A DNA stretch of 64,000 bases, from contig CM036242.1 of assembly GCA_020698575.1 (NCBI GenBank), positions 20,253,624 through 20,317,623 of the forward strand, given 5' to 3'. The notes beneath the pieces were generated by a model. It was given only the letters and a program-made list of their open reading frames with translations. It made no database searches and was not told where the DNA came from. Origin of the DNA: Bostrychus sinensis. Lineage: Eukaryota; Chordata; Actinopteri; Gobiiformes; Eleotridae. Positions 60,011-64,000 of the stretch are shown piece by piece. Positions within the stretch are counted from its first letter, which is position 1, and every line of letters begins with the position of its first letter. The position numbers and the translations under genes are program-made.

Positions 60011-62942
60011 GAAGGGGTTAAGTTATCATTTTGAGTTAACAGACTAACAAATCAAACAACAAATCAACACGGGCAGAACATAACCTCCTTAATAGGCAAG
60101 CTATTACAAAATGAGTATGAAGTAAAAATAACTGTATTTGTACTATAATGTTGCCATATTGCACTGTTCTTATTGTTTGGCTAAAAGACATGGGATCTAT
60201 GTGATAAATGGTTTAAGTTAATATAGACCTGCAGAGAGACATACCTGAAGCAATTTGTTTTAGTTTTCTAGTATAACCCATTTCTGGACTTTGCTCTGTG
60301 CTTTGATATGATTTCAAGCAGCGGTCATAGACAACAGGCTAAATTATCAAATGTGATTGTCCACTTAACCCAGTTAGGTTAAAGTTCAATGGACCAATTA
60401 CGCTGCATTGTTTTACGCTTACCGTAATCTAACGAAGCATGTGCAGGACAAAACAACATCCTAACAAATAGCATGCAATACGAACAGTGAGAGTTCAGAG
60501 TCAGATTGCTCTTCATTAAACGATTTGACCCCAAAATATTAGATTTCCGAGATTCTATTGCATTTAGCATCTTTTCTATCATTATTGAGATGACGAGGGA
60601 TCACATCGATTCTGTGTCAAATTAAGTTGAGGAACACCAGAGCAGGCCAGGGCTTTTCTTGTGTGAGTCAAAGCAGTAGTTTTGTAGATGTGCTCTGGCT
60701 CATTCAAATTAAATCAGTGTCTATGTAGAGGCATGCCTGTGTTGCTGGGTTTTGGTTTTGTGTGTGTACAGCCTGCTGAGTTTGTCTCTATTGAGCTGTT
60801 GGCGTAACCTGAAGAGCTCTACTGAGGATCCTGAACCTGACCCAGGACAGACGGACAGTGATCCTTGGTGGCTGAAAAGCAATGCTTAAAGGGACAATCT
60901 GCTCCAAAACATAACTGAGTGGAGGTTTCAAAGGCAACAGACATTAGGAGCTTGTTTTACCGTCAGAGTGTCCCTAGAGAGAAGCCTGGTTATGGGAATG
61001 CTTAAGATACTTCATCGAAAGCTGTCTTCTACCACTGGGTTTTACATAATTTGGAACTTGATGTGTTTAAAAAATATATCTCTGCCCACACAAAAGCATT
61101 TGGTAAAATATCCCCATCTACATACAATATTGCAGCTATTGTTGTGCCATCTCTATGTGTCAGTGATGGAGAGTAATTGATTCATGTGGACAAACAATGA
61201 GAAAAACAAGTAACAAGTAAATATATAATTAGTAATTTTTGTTGTTGTGTTCCCATAGATACACACATGCTCAGTACATGCAGCAGCGCAAACATTCAGC
61301 ACACTTATTAACGCCTCCTAAATATCCTGTGATGTGAAAACTACATAAAACGTGAATGGTTTTGCCTTCTCTTCCTTGTAAATATCTATCCTATTGCATT
61401 TAATTGGCATTCTTTTGTTCCATCCAATCTCATGTTGTCAGGCGCTAGAATAACTATTTTTATGTTAAAGAAAGGAATTAGGATAGCTTCAGGTTAGTAT
61501 GTAATTTGGAAACTTTATTTCAACCTTTTATTTTTTAAGAGCACACAACAACCAGTAAAAAAGTTTGTCAGCAGTTTTGCGGGTCTAAAAATTTGTGAGT
61601 TGCAATGGTCTGGTGTTTTTCTTATTTATTTACTGACATTGACAGTCACTGACCCCGCCTCCTCATGCCTGGTTTACACACAGTTTCAAAGTCTGGTCTG
61701 GTATTTTCTCAACATGAACTGTATGTAAAAGTACTGACTGACACCAAAATACATCTACCTACTTCAACAAAACAAGTTCAATTTCTAGGAGTCGGTGCAC
61801 ACAAGTTTCTCCATGTGATACTGAGTGGGTGTAGTTCACAGTGAGTTCTTGTTTCTGTGTGGCTGTGTCTCTAATATAAAATACATTTCTTTCAGTGTCC
61901 TTTGCTTTTATAGTGCTTCACACAGGTCTGTTTTGTTGCAATCTTATAGCACAGTTATTAACTTCTGGGAACTATTGAGGGGGTCTATGGTTCAACTTTA
62001 CTGTGATAGAAATGGTCCTTTGGAGGGTACTTGCGTGATGTTACTGTATCTTTTAGTGTCTCTAAGTTATCCTGGGGGCAACCGTTTTCACATATCCAAG
62101 AAAGTAAATCAACTTGTCAGCATCAGCCTGTGGACTATGAACCTCTCTTGCACAATGTTGTCTATTTAAATATTTTAGAATAAGGGGTTTGTGTAGATAG
62201 GGTTATACAAATTTACTTTCAAATAATAGCAGACAGATCTGGTAGTTAGTTCTATTTGACAAATGTAATTTAATAAAATAGAATATGTGGTGATTAATGG
62301 ATTAAATGTTACCTAATATTGTGATCCACCACATTTCTGTAATTACTTGCCCATCATCAGATAAATAATTCAGTGATTTGTATTTAAGCAGCACTTGTCC
62401 CTCCATTTACAAAACTGATCTGATCTTGATACACTTTATGTTTGTCAGCCTCATAAGTAACTGTTAACCAATCATTGAATGTAAAGTGTGTTCACAGCCA
62501 TGTTGTTTTTAGTTTGTTGGACTGAAATTCACTGTAACTGTTGCTGCCATTGATGCCATGATGTTTGCTACAAACAAGCAGCAAACACATTTTTATTAAT
62601 GTCCTTCCACACATCTCAGTGTGGTTTGCAGTACAAATATTAGTTTTGCCAGTTGTGAAATGCTGGACTTAACTGGAAATAAAACAAATGCCACCTTCAT
62701 TCTTCAATCAAACCTGCTCTGAGCTCCACATACCTCACATTTCATTGCTCATTTGTAAATTCTTGTTAGAAATTCTGGGCACCAATTTAGTGTTTTGATG
62801 CACATTGGCCGCATTTCTCTGACCTGGCCTTTTCGAGGATGACTTGTCTCATCTGAAGCCACTCAAAACTAAATGTCCCATCTGGTAACATTTCCACGTT
62901 TCTCCGCCTTCAATCAATAGCAATAATTTTCCTAAGACCCTG

Positions 62943-62943
<1 letters not shown>

Positions 62944-62988
<45 letters not shown>

Positions 62989-62996
62989 ACACACAT
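62944..62996. repeat. (AC)n microsatellite
   Basis: About 19 AC units, one AT interruption near 62983, then six more units. Confidence 0.95.
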
Positions 62997-63359
62997 ACTG
63001 TGACACACATATCATACAAGGACGCATCCTTAGATCCACTTTTGTTTCAGCTGCCATTTAATTTGATTGTCTATCTCTGTGCTTTGACCAGTTGGTTTTA
63101 AATGCATGTAGAAAACAAAGCAATGTTCTGGTTTCTTCGAAACTGAGCCGCATGTCCGTCTCATATTCTCATCTCAAATAAAAACATTGATTGTTTCCTT
63201 TCCGATATTGTTGTGGTTACTTCTTGGCGCTACAGATCTATAGACCATCGTGATAGCTGCTTGCTCCGTCTCCATTTTGGCTCCTTCCAGCTGCAAGTCG
63301 CGCTGTGATGGCCGACACTCTTCTTTGTTTTTCTTGCACAGAAATAAACCCACTCTTTT

Positions 63360-63560
63360 ACATACATATGCAAACTGACCGTGGCGAGGCATATTGATTG
63401 ATTTAGAAGCAATGGAGCCATGCCTAACGGTGAGTGATGCTTGCTTATTAATGTATCCAGATGAGATAATTACTGAGCCCTTCTGCTCCTCCTCTGGTCA
63501 GCCAGTTAGTTAAACACGCGTCGGGGATTATGATGTCAACCAGATTAAATGATCAATTAC
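63360..63560. promoter_or_regulatory. Candidate conserved non-coding element
   Basis: ATTGATTGATTTAG, TTATTAATG, GATAATTACTGAG, GGGGATTATGATG and TAAATGATCAATTAC give a dense run of ATTA/TAAT cores in otherwise unique sequence. It ends about 40 bp before the hAT element at 63608. Confidence 0.3.
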
Positions 63561-63607
63561 ACACACATGGTGAAGTGCGCACTCACTCTCACAAACACAC
63601 AATAGAT

Positions 63608-64000
63608 CAGTGGTTCTCAAACTGTGGTACGGTTACCTCTGGTTGTACGTGATATTCTGGAGTCTTTTGCAGTTCATGTCCCAATTTAGTTTAACATGTC
63701 CCAATTTAGTTTAACAGTTTTATTCCTGTTTTAGTCCTGCTCTGGTTGGAGGTGAATTTTGTTTTTACTACTTTTTAGTCTTGATTTAGTCCCAGTTTAG
63801 ATGTGGTTTAGATATTATTAAGTGTTTAGACTTGGTTTAGACATGGTTTAGCCCTGGTGCATGGTTAAGCCCTGGTTTAGTTCTCATTTAGTTCTGGTTC
63901 AGACCTGGTTCAGATCTGGTCAGGGTTTAGCCTTGGTTTCATCACTGTTTAGATCTGGTTTAGACTTGGTATTAACCCTGTTTTGTCTAGTAATAACATT
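63608..64000. mobile_element. hAT-type element with 12 bp internal repeats, cut by window end
   Basis: Begins CAGTGGTTCTCAAACTGTGG, a typical hAT terminus, preceded by the octamer CAATAGAT (63600-63607). From about 63716 onwards the interior is degenerate 12-mers of the type TGGTTTAGACCT / CTGGTTTAGTTC. A 20 bp unit is exactly doubled at 63675-63714. The right end lies outside the window. Confidence 0.65.

Larger units (their letters stand above)
59622..63359. other. Intergenic
   Basis: AAAT array at 59975 and the AC tract at 62944; otherwise unique, AT-rich and without coding signal. The 114-codon plus-strand frame at 61825-62169 has no domain I know. Confidence 0.5.

Overview
The window looks like nuclear DNA of a ray-finned (teleost) fish, and I find no intact gene in it. 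The evidence for a fish is the repeat content. It includes tRNA-headed SINEs, a 5S-rRNA-headed SINE, many internally deleted Tc1/mariner copies of a type common in teleosts, hAT-type non-autonomous elements with CAGTGG ends, and long CA/GT microsatellites. The DNA is AT-rich by eye. No exon of a known protein family could be recognised on either strand. The longest open frames (up to 201 codons) are low-complexity or lie in simple repeats. A gene desert, or a very large intron beside a developmental regulator, is the best reading (inference).

Layout. 1-2268: unique sequence, one CA tract, a Tc1 remnant. 2269-4195: the most striking object, a foldback element whose two arms are inverted copies. 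Each arm carries a tandem array of about 52 bp units, and a perfect 6 bp duplication flanks the element. 4196-13890: two tRNA-headed SINEs, an isolated SINE tail, a 1.35 kb non-autonomous DNA element with an internal minisatellite, a Tc1 remnant, and an eroded repeat. 13890-32900: mostly single-copy sequence with GC-richer islands that could be regulatory, plus a palindromic MITE, a Tc1 remnant, a reversed SINE and several DNA-element pieces. 33133-34478: second copy of the 1.35 kb element, with a hAT-type sequence nested inside. 34479-45500: unique sequence, three DNA-element derivatives and a Tc1 transposase fossil. 45560-47640: three copies of one dispersed repeat. 48020-49000: the most CpG- and pyrimidine-rich stretch, a weak candidate promoter or 5' exon. 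51778-57042: a nested Tc1 derivative, a hAT MITE, a 5S-derived SINE, another Tc1 derivative and a 0.57 kb MITE. 57043-64000: unique AT-rich sequence, a short hAT MITE made of 12 bp repeats, a long AC tract, and a second hAT copy of the same kind that runs off the end.

There is no gene team to describe. Functional content, if any, is most likely distal enhancers (for example around 43335-43690, 44950-45185 and 63360-63560), inferred from base composition and ATTA-type motif density only. Repeat families were recognised from remembered consensus patterns and from comparing copies within the window; no database search was possible.
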